Positions 43,281-52,112 of a stretch of DNA of 64,000 nt are shown piece after piece. The position numbers were made by a program, and so were the translations under genes. Every line of letters starts with the position of its first letter. Position 1 is the stretch's first letter. The stretch is from Vagococcus_D sp963518325. Lineage in GTDB: Bacteria; Bacillota; Bacilli; Lactobacillales; Vagococcaceae. Under the pieces are notes generated by a model. The model was given only the letters and a program-made list of their open reading frames with translations. It did no database searches and had not been told where the DNA came from. The stretch spans positions 1 through 64,000 of the forward strand of contig NZ_CAUQJB010000019.1 in assembly GCF_963518325.1 (NCBI RefSeq). The letters run 5' to 3'.

Positions 43281-43589
43281 ATGACAATCAATCAATTTAT
43301 CGATTATATTGAAAATCTTTTGACAAGCAAAGAGTCTTTTTATGTCAAAGCCATGGATGACCAACTGGCAAGAAATTCGCGACGAGCTCCAGCAAAACGT
43401 TGGAATGAAGTTAAAATGACACGTGTTATAGATAAACAATGGAAAGAATTACTGACAAATATTTATAATCAGATTCGTCCAAAAGTAAAAAAAACTTCTG
43501 AAGCTGAAGAGGGCTGGATTGAGTATATTGCTCAAGATGAGTTCGTTGATTCAATCAATGAATCCATTTACGAAATTGAATTCGAATAA
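43281..43589 (+). CDS. Small cytosolic protein of unknown function
   Basis: 102 residues from the ATG at 43281, which has AGGTG nine bases upstream; an in-frame earlier ATG has no such site. The product is charged and helical (MTINQFIDYIENLLTSKESF; AKRWNEVKMTRVIDKQWKEL) with an acidic C-terminus. No signal or membrane segment. I do not recognise the family. Confidence 0.65.
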   Translation: MTINQFIDYIENLLTSKESFYVKAMDDQLARNSRRAPAKRWNEVKMTRVIDKQWKELLTNIYNQIRPKVKKTSEAEEGWIEYIAQDEFVDSINESIYEIEFE

Positions 43590-43623
43590 AAAGCATTCCG
43601 AAACTGATTCGGAATGCTTTTTT
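43588..43623 (+). terminator. Terminator of the small protein gene
   Basis: Perfect stem AAAAAGCATTCCGAA/TTCGGAATGCTTTTT with a five-base loop, at the stop codon. Confidence 0.92.
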
Positions 43624-43740
43624 AACCCCCTGTTCCTTTTTTCAATTCTCTTAATGGGGCTCTTGTGCTATGATTAAGGCAAATAGAAAGTTTTAAACCT
43701 TTCTAACAACGATAATTTATTAGGGAAACGAGGTTTTTTT

Positions 43741-44364
43741 ATGAAAAAAGTAACAGTATTATCCGTCTTGATTTTAGGGGTATTAGCTTTAAGCGCCTGT
43801 TCCAATAATAAAGGGAAAGAAAAGGTGGAAGTCAAGCCAGCTAAAGTTGAAAACACAAAAAAATCGAGTACCAAAAGTTCTACCACTCAGTCTGAGAAAA
43901 AAACTGAAAAAGAAGTGGAGACCAAAGGCGTTATCTCTCGGGCCGATTTTGATACCAACTGGTCTGAAGAGTGGCACGGTTTAACGACGACCATTACTAA
44001 CGTCTCGATTGTTAAAATGGAAGCTGAGACCATGGCTCAATCAGGTCTCAAAGGAGAAGGCATGGTTGCTCTTAAGTTTGTGTTAGAAAACTTTGGGGAG
44101 GCCGATCTTAGTAGTTACCCTGATCAAGCGACTTTAGTGATTGACGGCCAACAAGTTGAATCCAACATGGCAGTTAGCGACAGTGTTGGCGGTGAAATTT
44201 TGACTGGTGTCAAAAAAGAAGGAGCTGTTATCTTTGACGTCCCGACATTAACCGACCCAACAGCTATTTCTGAAATAAGAGTTAAATGGCAATCCTCTGA
44301 TACTCAATCAGACGACCTAGACGATATGTTTAAAGATAACGATATAACCATTACATTGAAATAA
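43741..44364 (+). CDS. Lipoprotein with DUF4352-like domain
   Basis: Secreted lipoprotein of 207 residues: lipobox LSAC with lipidated Cys20, a Lys/Ser/Thr-rich linker (about 25-62), then a beta-sandwich domain (TTTITNVSIVKMEAE, GMVALKFVLENFGEADLSSY, GAVIFDVPTLTDP) of the DUF4352/Ig-like type common in Firmicute lipoproteins. The start has weak spacing to a GGGAAACGAGG region. Function unknown; such domains are often partners of ABC systems or envelope proteins, but no partner is adjacent. Confidence 0.85.
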   Translation: MKKVTVLSVLILGVLALSACSNNKGKEKVEVKPAKVENTKKSSTKSSTTQSEKKTEKEVETKGVISRADFDTNWSEEWHGLTTTITNVSIVKMEAETMAQSGLKGEGMVALKFVLENFGEADLSSYPDQATLVIDGQQVESNMAVSDSVGGEILTGVKKEGAVIFDVPTLTDPTAISEIRVKWQSSDTQSDDLDDMFKDNDITITLK

Positions 44365-44408
44365 CTAAACACAAAAAAGCTTTCCTCGGAAAGCTTTTTT
44401 GTGTTTAG
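44365..44408. terminator. Bidirectional terminator between the lipoprotein gene and pgi
   Basis: Perfect inverted repeat CTAAACACAAAAAAGCTTTCC/GGAAAGCTTTTTTGTGTTTAG with a two-base loop; works on both strands. Confidence 0.93.
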
Positions 44409-44412
44409 TTAT

Positions 44413-45759
44413 TTACAGACGTTCTTCTAGTTCTTTTTGAAGATCTTCAAAGCCAGGTTTACCTAAAAGAGCAAACATGTTCTTTTTGTAAGCTTCAACA
44501 CCTGGTTGATCAAATGGATTAACACCATTTAAATAGCCTGAAATTCCGACAGCAATTTCAAAGAAATACATTAAGTAACCTAAAGTAAAGGCATCTGTTT
44601 CAGGAATTGTCACTACAAAGTTTGGTACATCGCCATCCGTATGAGCTAAAAGTGTTCCTTGGAAAGCTTTAGTATTAACGAAATCGATGTCTTTTCCTTG
44701 TAAGTAGCCCAAACCGTCTAAATCTTGTTCCAATTCAGGAATGGTTAGATTGTGGCGCGGTTTGTCCACCTTAATGACTGTTTCAAAAATATTGCGGCGA
44801 CCTTCTTGAATGTATTGACCTAATGAATGCAGGTCAGTCGAGAAGTTAGCACTTGATGGGTAAATACCTTTTTGATCTTTCCCTTCAGATTCGCCGAATA
44901 ATTGTTTCCACCACTCAGAAAAGTATTGCAAGCCTGGTTCGTAGTTAATTAACAACTCAGTCACTTTACCTTTACGGTATAACACGTTTCTTAAAGCGGC
45001 ATATTGATAGGCTTCGTTTTCTGCTAATTGATCACTGCTATAAGCCTCACGTGCTGCAGCTGCACCTTCCATTAAGCCATCGATATCTGCCCCACTAGCA
45101 GCAATCGGCAATAGTCCTACAGCTGTTAAGACAGAGAATCGTCCGCCAACATCATCAGGAATAACAAATGTTTCCCATTTTTCAGCGTCTGCTTCAACTT
45201 TAACAGCACCTTTTGCTTTATCAGTTGTAGCATAAATGCGTTTGTTAGCTTCTTCTTGGCCATATTTTTTGACTAACATTTCTTTAAAGATACGGAAAGC
45301 AATCGCGGGCTCAGTAGTTGTACCTGATTTAGAAATAACATTTACTGAAAAATCACGGTCACCAATGATGTGAATCAAATCTGCTAAGTAAGAAGAGCTA
45401 ATGCTGTTTCCTGCAAAGAAAATTTGTGGTGCTTTACGCTCTGAACTATCAAGTAAGTTGTAGAATGAATGATTCAGAAAATCCAAGGCTGCCTTAGCCC
45501 CTAAATATGAACCACCTATACCAATAACAACTAATACTTCCGAATCGCTTTGGATTTTAGCTGCGGCTTGTTTAATGCGAGCAAACTCAGCTTTGTCATA
45601 GTTGACAGGTAAATCAATCCAACCTAAATACTCATTGCCGGCTCCAGTTCCTTCTCTTAACTCTTTGTGGGCAGCTGAAACTGCGTTCTGCATATACCCT
45701 AACTCGTGCTCCCCAATATAAGAACCGATTTTAGAATAGTCAAAATGAATGTGTGACAT
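44413..45759 (-). CDS. pgi: Glucose-6-phosphate isomerase
   Basis: Glycolytic enzyme interconverting glucose-6-P and fructose-6-P; 448 residues, the short Firmicute form. GIGGSYLGAKAAL and VISKSGTTTEPAIAFR bind the substrate phosphate, GRFSVLTAVGLLP and the C-terminal YKKNMFALLGKPGFE complete the family pattern. The start at 45759 has AAGGAGG seven bases before it; a longer in-frame reading lacks a site. Single gene with its own terminator. Confidence 0.97.
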   Translation of the reverse strand: MSHIHFDYSKIGSYIGEHELGYMQNAVSAAHKELREGTGAGNEYLGWIDLPVNYDKAEFARIKQAAAKIQSDSEVLVVIGIGGSYLGAKAALDFLNHSFYNLLDSSERKAPQIFFAGNSISSSYLADLIHIIGDRDFSVNVISKSGTTTEPAIAFRIFKEMLVKKYGQEEANKRIYATTDKAKGAVKVEADAEKWETFVIPDDVGGRFSVLTAVGLLPIAASGADIDGLMEGAAAAREAYSSDQLAENEAYQYAALRNVLYRKGKVTELLINYEPGLQYFSEWWKQLFGESEGKDQKGIYPSSANFSTDLHSLGQYIQEGRRNIFETVIKVDKPRHNLTIPELEQDLDGLGYLQGKDIDFVNTKAFQGTLLAHTDGDVPNFVVTIPETDAFTLGYLMYFFEIAVGISGYLNGVNPFDQPGVEAYKKNMFALLGKPGFEDLQKELEERL

Positions 45760-45884
45760 TTTACATCCTCCTTCAAGGTTTTTAACTGATTGTTCATTAC
45801 CTCTATACTTTACGTTTTTTTCAACCATTTTTCAAGTAAACAAGCAAAGTTCTCTGCAAAAACTTTGAAATTAACTAAAAATTC

Positions 45885-45921
45885 AAAAAAAAACGACTCT
45901 TATAGAAAAATAAGAGTCGTT
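45885..45921 (-). terminator. Terminator of gdhA
   Basis: Stem AACGACTCTTA/TAAGAGTCGTT with an A/T loop, nine T on the minus strand, fourteen bases after the stop codon. Confidence 0.9.
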
Positions 45922-45934
45922 CACCATTTTTATT

Positions 45935-47284
45935 CTATACCAATCCTTGGCTGATCATCGCTTCCGCAACTTTTGCAAAGCCAGCAATATTGGCTCCAGA
46001 TAATAAATCGCCTTCTGTCGCATATTCCTTAGCTGTATCGCGACATGCTTCATAAATGCGTTTCATAATATCGTCTAACTCTGAATCAACTTTTTCAAAT
46101 GTCCAAGGTAAACGTTGTGAGTTTTGAGCCATTTCAAGAGCTGACACAGCTACACCACCTGCATTAGCCGCTTTACCTGGACAATAGACTACACCATTTT
46201 TCTCAAATACCGCTACTGCGTCTAAAGTACTCGGCATGTTGGCACCTTCGGCAACAATTTTAGCGCCGCTCTTAACAAGAACTTCGGCAAATTCAGCACT
46301 AATTTCATTTTGTGTCGCACATGGTAGCGCAATATCATAGGCATCAGAATAACTCCAAACAGATTTGCCTTCAAAGTAAGTCGCATTTGGTCTTTCAGCT
46401 GCATAAGCAGATAGACGTTCACGTTTCACTTCTTTGACTTCTTTTAATAACGCCACGTCAATGCCATCAGCATCGTAAACATAACCACTTGAGTCAGAAC
46501 AAGTAATGGCTGTCGCCCCAAGTTCCTGAGCTTTTTGAATAGCATAAATGGCCACGTTTCCGCTACCAGATACGACTACTTTTTTGCCCTCAAATGAATC
46601 ATTCTGGTCTTTAAGTAAGTGTTTCACGTAGTATACCAAACCATAACCAGTCGCTTCAGTACGAGCCAAGCTACCCCAGTAAGATAAAGGTTTCCCAGTC
46701 AAAACACCTGAGTGATGACCATTTAACCGTTTGTATTGGCCAAATAAATATCCAATTTCACGTCCGCCGACCCCGATATCACCCGCTGGTACATCAACAT
46801 CCGGACCAATATATTTTTGTAATTCAGTCATGAAGCTTTGACAGAATCGCATAATTTCTGGATCAGATTTGCCTTTAGGATCAAAATCACTACCACCTTT
46901 ACCACCACCAATTGGCAGGCCGGTTAGGCTGTTTTTGAAAATTTGTTCAAATGCTAAAAATTTCAAGACACTTTCTGTTACAGTTGGATGAAGCCTTAGT
47001 CCGCCTTTGTAAGGGCCAAGGGCTGAGTTATATTGGATACGAAAAGCACGATTGACTTTCCAATTTCCTTTATCATCTTGCCATGGCACTCTAAATTGAA
47101 CAATTCGTTCAGGTTCCAAGAGTATCTCAAGTACGTTAGATTCTACAATTGCTGGATTTTTCTCCAAGTAAGGTGCAATGGTCGGTAGAAATTCATGGAT
47201 TGCTTGTAAGTATTCCTTTTGACCTGCATTCTTTTCTTCCATCTTTGCTGTTAAACTGTCCAAATATTTCCCGATATTCGTCAT
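45935..47284 (-). CDS. gdhA: NADP-type glutamate dehydrogenase
   Basis: Hexameric GDH of 449 residues that makes glutamate from 2-oxoglutarate and ammonia. Substrate-binding GPYKGGLRLHPTV and the catalytic LPIGGGKGGSDFDPKGKSD are present, followed by the Rossmann motif VVVSGSGNVA. The length and the KGKSD sequence fit the class I (GdhA, NADP-preferring) type. GGAGG lies seven to eight bases before the ATG. Single gene. Confidence 0.96.
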   Translation of the reverse strand: MTNIGKYLDSLTAKMEEKNAGQKEYLQAIHEFLPTIAPYLEKNPAIVESNVLEILLEPERIVQFRVPWQDDKGNWKVNRAFRIQYNSALGPYKGGLRLHPTVTESVLKFLAFEQIFKNSLTGLPIGGGKGGSDFDPKGKSDPEIMRFCQSFMTELQKYIGPDVDVPAGDIGVGGREIGYLFGQYKRLNGHHSGVLTGKPLSYWGSLARTEATGYGLVYYVKHLLKDQNDSFEGKKVVVSGSGNVAIYAIQKAQELGATAITCSDSSGYVYDADGIDVALLKEVKEVKRERLSAYAAERPNATYFEGKSVWSYSDAYDIALPCATQNEISAEFAEVLVKSGAKIVAEGANMPSTLDAVAVFEKNGVVYCPGKAANAGGVAVSALEMAQNSQRLPWTFEKVDSELDDIMKRIYEACRDTAKEYATEGDLLSGANIAGFAKVAEAMISQGLV

Positions 47285-47439
47285 TCAAACACCTCCATTT
47301 AATATGTCACCAAGTATAGCTCAATTTTTTTCAAAAAAAAAGGAAAAATGATTAATTTTCTAAATTTTCTGAAAACCTTACAGTTTTCAATTTATTGGAA
47401 AACTGTGGTAAACTAAGGCTGAAACGGAGGAATATCTTT

Positions 47440-48708
47440 ATGACAAAAGACGTTATTGTAATCGGTGCTGGCACCAGTGGTATGATGGCTGCTATCTCGG
47501 CTGCTGAAAATGGCGCCCGTACTTTATTAATTGAAAAAAACAAACGAGTTGGAAAAAAACTCCTATTAACTGGTGGTGGTCGTTGTAACGTGACCAACAA
47601 TCGCCCAGCTGAAGATATCATTCAACACATTCCTGGAAATGGCAAGTTTCTTTATAGTGCTTTTTCCCAGTTTGATAACTTACAAATCATGGCTTTTTTT
47701 GAAGAAAATGGTGTTTCTCTTAAAGAGGAGGACCACGGTCGGATGTTCCCTGTCAGCAATCGTTCTAAAACCATCGTTGATTGCCTGACAGCTAAATTGA
47801 CGGAGCTTGGCGTGGAAATCTTAACAGAAGAGACCGTTAAACGCTTATTGATTGAAGATGGACGAATCGTCGGTGTGCAGTTAACTTCCGGAGATCGTCA
47901 CGTTGCCCCTTGCGTTGTGGTTTCCACAGGTGGGCAAACTTATTCCTATACAGGGTCGACTGGCGATGGCTATCGTTTTGCTAAAAAGGCCAATCATACG
48001 GTGACTCCTCTTTATCCGACTGAATCGCCTTTAAAATCCAGTGAGCCCTTTATTCAGAAAAAAGTTCTTCAAGGTCTGGCCTTGCAGGATGTGACTCTCA
48101 GTGTCTTGAACGAAAAAGGAAAAGCTATTGTCAGTCATGAAATGGATTTGCTTTTCACTCACTTTGGGATTTCTGGCCCGGCTGCTCTTCGCTGTAGTAT
48201 GTTTGTCAATCAGGAACTCCGTTCGCGCAATAGTGTCACCGTCACCTTAGATGCTATGCCACAAAAAAGCTGGCAGGATGTTGTGAAGGCCATTGAAAAA
48301 AGACAGATTGAACAGGAACAAAAATCCATAAAAAATGGCTTGAAAAATCTACTACCTGAACGTTATTTAGAGTTCTTACTCATAGAAGCTAAGATCGATT
48401 CCAGCCTACCACTTAAACAATTTGATCAAAAGGATATTGAACGTTTTGCTAAACTAATCAAAGATTTCCGTTTAGAAATTAACGGCACTTATCCTATCGA
48501 TAAATCTTTTGTGACGGGAGGTGGAATTTCCTTAAAAGAAATTCAACCAAAATCACTGGAAAGTAAATTAATCGACGGTCTTTTCTTTACGGGAGAAGTC
48601 CTTGATATTAATGGCTACACAGGCGGTTACAATATCACAGCTGCTTTTGTTACAGGTTATGTGGCGGGTAAACACGCGGCTGAAATCGCCAGTTATTATC
48701 AGTATTAG
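47440..48708 (+). CDS. NAD(P)/FAD-dependent oxidoreductase (HI0933/YhiN family)
   Basis: Flavoprotein of 422 residues with the FAD-binding GAGTSGMMAAISAAENG at the N-terminus, TGGGRCNVTNNRP typical of the HI0933 family, and the C-terminal FTGEVLDINGYTGGYNITAAF. The start at 47440 has GGAGG eight bases before it; upstream codons are not conserved. Related proteins include BaiN; the substrate here is unknown. Transcribed divergently from gdhA. Confidence 0.92.
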   Translation: MTKDVIVIGAGTSGMMAAISAAENGARTLLIEKNKRVGKKLLLTGGGRCNVTNNRPAEDIIQHIPGNGKFLYSAFSQFDNLQIMAFFEENGVSLKEEDHGRMFPVSNRSKTIVDCLTAKLTELGVEILTEETVKRLLIEDGRIVGVQLTSGDRHVAPCVVVSTGGQTYSYTGSTGDGYRFAKKANHTVTPLYPTESPLKSSEPFIQKKVLQGLALQDVTLSVLNEKGKAIVSHEMDLLFTHFGISGPAALRCSMFVNQELRSRNSVTVTLDAMPQKSWQDVVKAIEKRQIEQEQKSIKNGLKNLLPERYLEFLLIEAKIDSSLPLKQFDQKDIERFAKLIKDFRLEINGTYPIDKSFVTGGGISLKEIQPKSLESKLIDGLFFTGEVLDINGYTGGYNITAAFVTGYVAGKHAAEIASYYQY

Positions 48709-48780
48709 CTAAATTTTGTAGTTCCTCTCATCTTGTTATATAATAAAGAAGCATTAGATTATGATTGTGGAGGGGTTTAA

Positions 48781-49317
48781 ATGTTCCAACAAAAGAAAAT
48801 TTACAAAACGTTAGAAAATCGTCAATTTACTTCTGAAAGCTTGCTAAAAGAACTTGCTGACATGAAAGAATTTAAGTTTGATAATGTCTCTTACACAGGC
48901 CTTAATTTAAATTTAGACATGTTAATGACCCAAAATATTCGCGATGAACAGTTCCAATTAGTTGATACACAACATGGTTTAGCTAAGAAAGCCTATCGTG
49001 CTTGGCAAGCTGATCTCAGTTTAGCCATTAATATTTACAATGCTTTCGCTGATTATACCAAAGAACACTTTGACTATTATTTAGCTGAGTCTAAAAAATA
49101 TCAAGAAGAGACTGGTCACAGTAACTCCTCTGCCCAGTACAAAGATTATTTTGAGCAAGGTAATTCCATGTATTTTCACGATGTGTTACACAGTGTCTTT
49201 AACATCTCTCGTCGCCTTGATTTATCGATTGAAGACTTTGAAGAGGCTTTAGCCACAGATAATGAAAAAGCATCGGATTATCCCCTACCAGAGAAAAAAG
49301 TATTTGAGCGTCGCTAA
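48781..49317 (+). CDS. Cytosolic protein of unknown function
   Basis: 178 residues, largely helical, with many aromatic residues (NAFADYTKEHFDYYLAESKK). GGAGGGG lies five to six bases before the ATG. No signal peptide, transmembrane segment or motif that I recognise. It stands alone 72 bases after the HI0933-family gene and could share its transcript. Confidence 0.7.
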   Translation: MFQQKKIYKTLENRQFTSESLLKELADMKEFKFDNVSYTGLNLNLDMLMTQNIRDEQFQLVDTQHGLAKKAYRAWQADLSLAINIYNAFADYTKEHFDYYLAESKKYQEETGHSNSSAQYKDYFEQGNSMYFHDVLHSVFNISRRLDLSIEDFEEALATDNEKASDYPLPEKKVFERR

Positions 49318-49369
49318 TCAAGTAGCGCAGACAAGTATCACAAAGCTCTTCTTTTACTTAAAATTAAAA

Positions 49370-49412
49370 ATACTGCCAAATCAAGGTTTTCGTTTCCTTG
49401 ATTTGGCAGTAT
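49370..49412. terminator. Terminator between convergent genes
   Basis: Perfect 17-bp stem ATACTGCCAAATCAAGG/CCTTGATTTGGCAGTAT with a nine-base loop. Confidence 0.85.
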
Positions 49413-49446
49413 TTCATTTATTTAAGAGTATTTCTCATATCACTTG

Positions 49447-49923
49447 TTAGTATTGTTTCCGATAAACATACTGCTGACCAAGTGGTCCATTTAATCGTTT
49501 GCCAGTGTCCTCAAAACCAATTTCTCGATACAAGGTCTGGGCAAGCACATTTTGATGATTGACAGCCAGTACGATTTCATCACATTCAGGAAATTCTAAT
49601 GGAAGAAACGTTTCTAAAGCCTGCATGCCTGCTTTGCCCAGCCCTCTTCCCCGATATCGTTCATCTGTTGATAACGTTCGCAGTAACAGTGCCTTTGAAT
49701 TGTTGCTAAAGGCTTCTGCTGCTGGGTAGCCATTTAAACAAAAGAACCCTACCACTGTTTCTTCCTTACAAATAAACAGAGGAAACAGTTGCTGATCCTC
49801 GTCTAATTCTTTGACTTTTTCTTTTGGATGAGCAGTGAATCGATCATTGATTAAGTGATAGTTCTCTAAAACGTGTTGGTCCTTTTGAGGGTTATATCTT
49901 CTAAGTGATACTTGCTCGTTCAT
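49447..49923 (-). CDS. GNAT family N-acetyltransferase
   Basis: 158 residues; acetyl-CoA motif RYRGRGLGKAGMQALETFL preceded by LLRTLSTDE, and the C-terminal NHQNVLAQTLYREIGFEDTG. GGGAGG lies before the ATG. The acceptor is unknown. It is followed on the plus side, in the same direction, by the YbaK gene 55 bases upstream. Confidence 0.9.
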   Translation of the reverse strand: MNEQVSLRRYNPQKDQHVLENYHLINDRFTAHPKEKVKELDEDQQLFPLFICKEETVVGFFCLNGYPAAEAFSNNSKALLLRTLSTDERYRGRGLGKAGMQALETFLPLEFPECDEIVLAVNHQNVLAQTLYREIGFEDTGKRLNGPLGQQYVYRKQY

Positions 49924-49978
49924 TGTTAACCTCCCTAATACTTAAATCAATTACAGATAAGAATCTTAATCTCCTCCT

Positions 49979-50476
49979 TTACTCAGCCACAATAGGCACA
50001 AACTGCCCCTTAACCAATCCTGCTAAATCATTGGCAGCAATGCCCATCTGCAGACCTCTTTTTCCAGCTGATACATGGATTGTCCCCTTTTCCAACGCTT
50101 GTTGATCAATGTAGGTGGGAAACAATTTCTTCATGCCAACTGGAGAACAGCCTCCCCGAATATAGCCAGTTGTCTGCTCAAGGTCCTTTAAGGGCAGCAT
50201 CTCCATTTTTTTATTGCCGCTGACTTTTGCTAAAGCTTTTAAATCCAATTCCTGATTTCCTGGAATAACAGCCACCACGGGCCCGGTTTTATTGCCAACA
50301 GTCAATAGCGTTTTGAAGACAGTGCTGACGTCTATCCCCAAGTTATTAGCTGCTGTAACGGCATCAACATGGCCATCATGCCATTCGTATTCTCGCTCAG
50401 TATAAGCTATCATATGTTGTTCAACTATGCGTATAGCATTGGTCTTTTGGATTTTCTTTTTAGGCACAGTCTTCAT
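49979..50476 (-). CDS. ybaK: Cys-tRNA(Pro)/Cys-tRNA(Cys) deacylase (YbaK/EbsC)
   Basis: 165-residue editing enzyme that hydrolyses mischarged Cys-tRNA(Pro). The AAnnLGIDVSTVFKTLL region, AVIPGNQELDLKALAKVSG with the catalytic Lys block, and the GGCSPVGMKKLFPTYID motif are typical; GKRGLQMGIAANDL closes the domain. GGAAGG lies just before the ATG. EbsC is the enterococcal name of this protein. Confidence 0.93.
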   Translation of the reverse strand: MKTVPKKKIQKTNAIRIVEQHMIAYTEREYEWHDGHVDAVTAANNLGIDVSTVFKTLLTVGNKTGPVVAVIPGNQELDLKALAKVSGNKKMEMLPLKDLEQTTGYIRGGCSPVGMKKLFPTYIDQQALEKGTIHVSAGKRGLQMGIAANDLAGLVKGQFVPIVAE

Positions 50477-50510
50477 CCCTTCCTTTTGATCAGCCTCACT
50501 TGGATTTCTG

Positions 50511-51695
50511 TTAAATAACTTCGTAGATTAACACTTTCAAATAATTGCCTTCTTTATAGTTAGGATTAATCACAAAATCGTCAGGCAAGCGATGAGTTGC
50601 CAGTCGCTTAAACTGCCTTCCCTGATTTCCTAGAGCCTCTTCCACCATTTTTCGGTACTTATCAAAGCTAACGTTGGCCGCATTGGTAGAAGCGATTAAA
50701 ATGCCCTTTTTCACCAATAATCCGGCAACTTCCTCCACTAAATCACCATAGTTTTGTGCAACGGAGAAATTCCGCTTTTTACTGCGGGCAAAACTTGGCG
50801 GGTCCAAAATAATCATGTCAAAGCTTAATTTTTTACGTTTAGCATAGTTGAAGTACTCAAAAACATCCATGACAACAATTTTATTGTTGTCGAGAGAAAG
50901 GCCATTAACCTCGAACATCTCCTTAGTTTTAGGTAAACTCCGCTTGGCTAAATCCACACTAACAGTACTGGCAGAGCCACCCATGGCTGCTGCTACAGAA
51001 AAAGCCCCGGTATAACTGAAGGTGTTCAAGACATTTAAGCCTAAGGCAAGGCCGTCAACCAATCGACCTCGAACATCTTTCTGATCTAAAAAGATCCCCG
51101 TCATCATGCCATCATCTAGATAAGTCGCAAAAGTGATCCCATTTTCTTTAACTAACAAGGGAGTCGGCGCTTCTTTTCCCCATATATGCTGACTATCAGG
51201 CAGACTTGCCAAATCAAAACGATTTTTTTCATATGCTCCAATAATAAATGGTGTTTCCGCTAAAAAAGCATCGATTATCGCCTCTTTCAGTTGATAAATA
51301 CTCGTGTTATACCAAGAGAACAAAGCAAAGTCTTCATAAACATCGATGGTCACACCTCCCAGACCGTCTCCCTCCCCATTAAATAATCGGTAAGCTGTTG
51401 TTAATTGGCTATCAATCTGACGTTTTACCAAGGCTTCCGCAAATAATCGTCGGAAAAATGTCTGATTAATTTTCTCCTGTTCATTCTGGCTTAATAACCA
51501 ACCACACCCTTTATTTTGTTTCCCTAAATAACCTGATCCCAGAAATTCTCCTTGTGAGCCGATAAATTGCACCAAGCCTTCAACGGTTTCATCTGCGGAA
51601 TTTACTAGGTCTTGGCTGACAATTAAAGGGTATCCCTTCTTCAGTTGTTGTGCCGCTCGTTTTGTTACCTTGACTTTTTTCATTATTTTTCTCAT
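50511..51695 (-). CDS. Class I SAM-dependent rRNA methyltransferase (RlmI/YwbD-like)
   Basis: 394 residues: N-terminal PUA domain (about 1-80), then a Rossmann methyltransferase domain with LNTFSYTGAFSVAAAMGG as SAM motif I and DPPSFARSKK as motif IV, as in RlmI, the 23S rRNA cytosine-5 methyltransferase. The exact start is uncertain: ATG at 51695 or at 51683 (five codons on), both with weak ribosome binding sites. Confidence 0.88.
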   Translation of the reverse strand: MRKIMKKVKVTKRAAQQLKKGYPLIVSQDLVNSADETVEGLVQFIGSQGEFLGSGYLGKQNKGCGWLLSQNEQEKINQTFFRRLFAEALVKRQIDSQLTTAYRLFNGEGDGLGGVTIDVYEDFALFSWYNTSIYQLKEAIIDAFLAETPFIIGAYEKNRFDLASLPDSQHIWGKEAPTPLLVKENGITFATYLDDGMMTGIFLDQKDVRGRLVDGLALGLNVLNTFSYTGAFSVAAAMGGSASTVSVDLAKRSLPKTKEMFEVNGLSLDNNKIVVMDVFEYFNYAKRKKLSFDMIILDPPSFARSKKRNFSVAQNYGDLVEEVAGLLVKKGILIASTNAANVSFDKYRKMVEEALGNQGRQFKRLATHRLPDDFVINPNYKEGNYLKVLIYEVI

Positions 51696-51921
51696 TTCTT
51701 ATATAAATTTCTTCACACTTTTTTAGTATCATTATCTTAATGACTATTCTAACATAATTATGCAAGATAGCTCTTGTAAAATATGCTGAATCTGTGAATT
51801 GAGCTTAAATTCTTTTGCTGTCGACATTTTTTTACAGCCCGATACATTGAGTTAAATTAATGGTTATCTTCATTTCCTAAACCTGAATTTTTTCTTAACA
51901 TTTTCATGAAAATGATACAAA

Positions 51922-51951
51922 TTGACTTTTGGCTAGTATACTTGGTAAAAT
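51922..51951 (+). promoter_or_regulatory. Vegetative promoter of ltaS
   Basis: TTGACT (51922-51927), 18 bases, TAAAAT (51946-51951). It implies a leader of about 150 bases before the TTG start of ltaS. The rest of the 417-base gap 51696-52112 shows no gene; the leader holds GGGT/ACCC around 51961-51976 but no recognised riboswitch. Confidence 0.6.
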
Positions 51952-52112
51952 AGAGAGTATGGGTTATTGTACCCCGTACTTAAAACGCATTTCCGCACAG
52001 GTTATTAGCTTAATATGACCACTGTCAAAGGTCCCAGCTTTTCCTGCTGATCAAATGCTAACTAAATTTACTTAATTATTTTCACCTTTAAAATTGAAAG
52101 GAAGTTTTTACA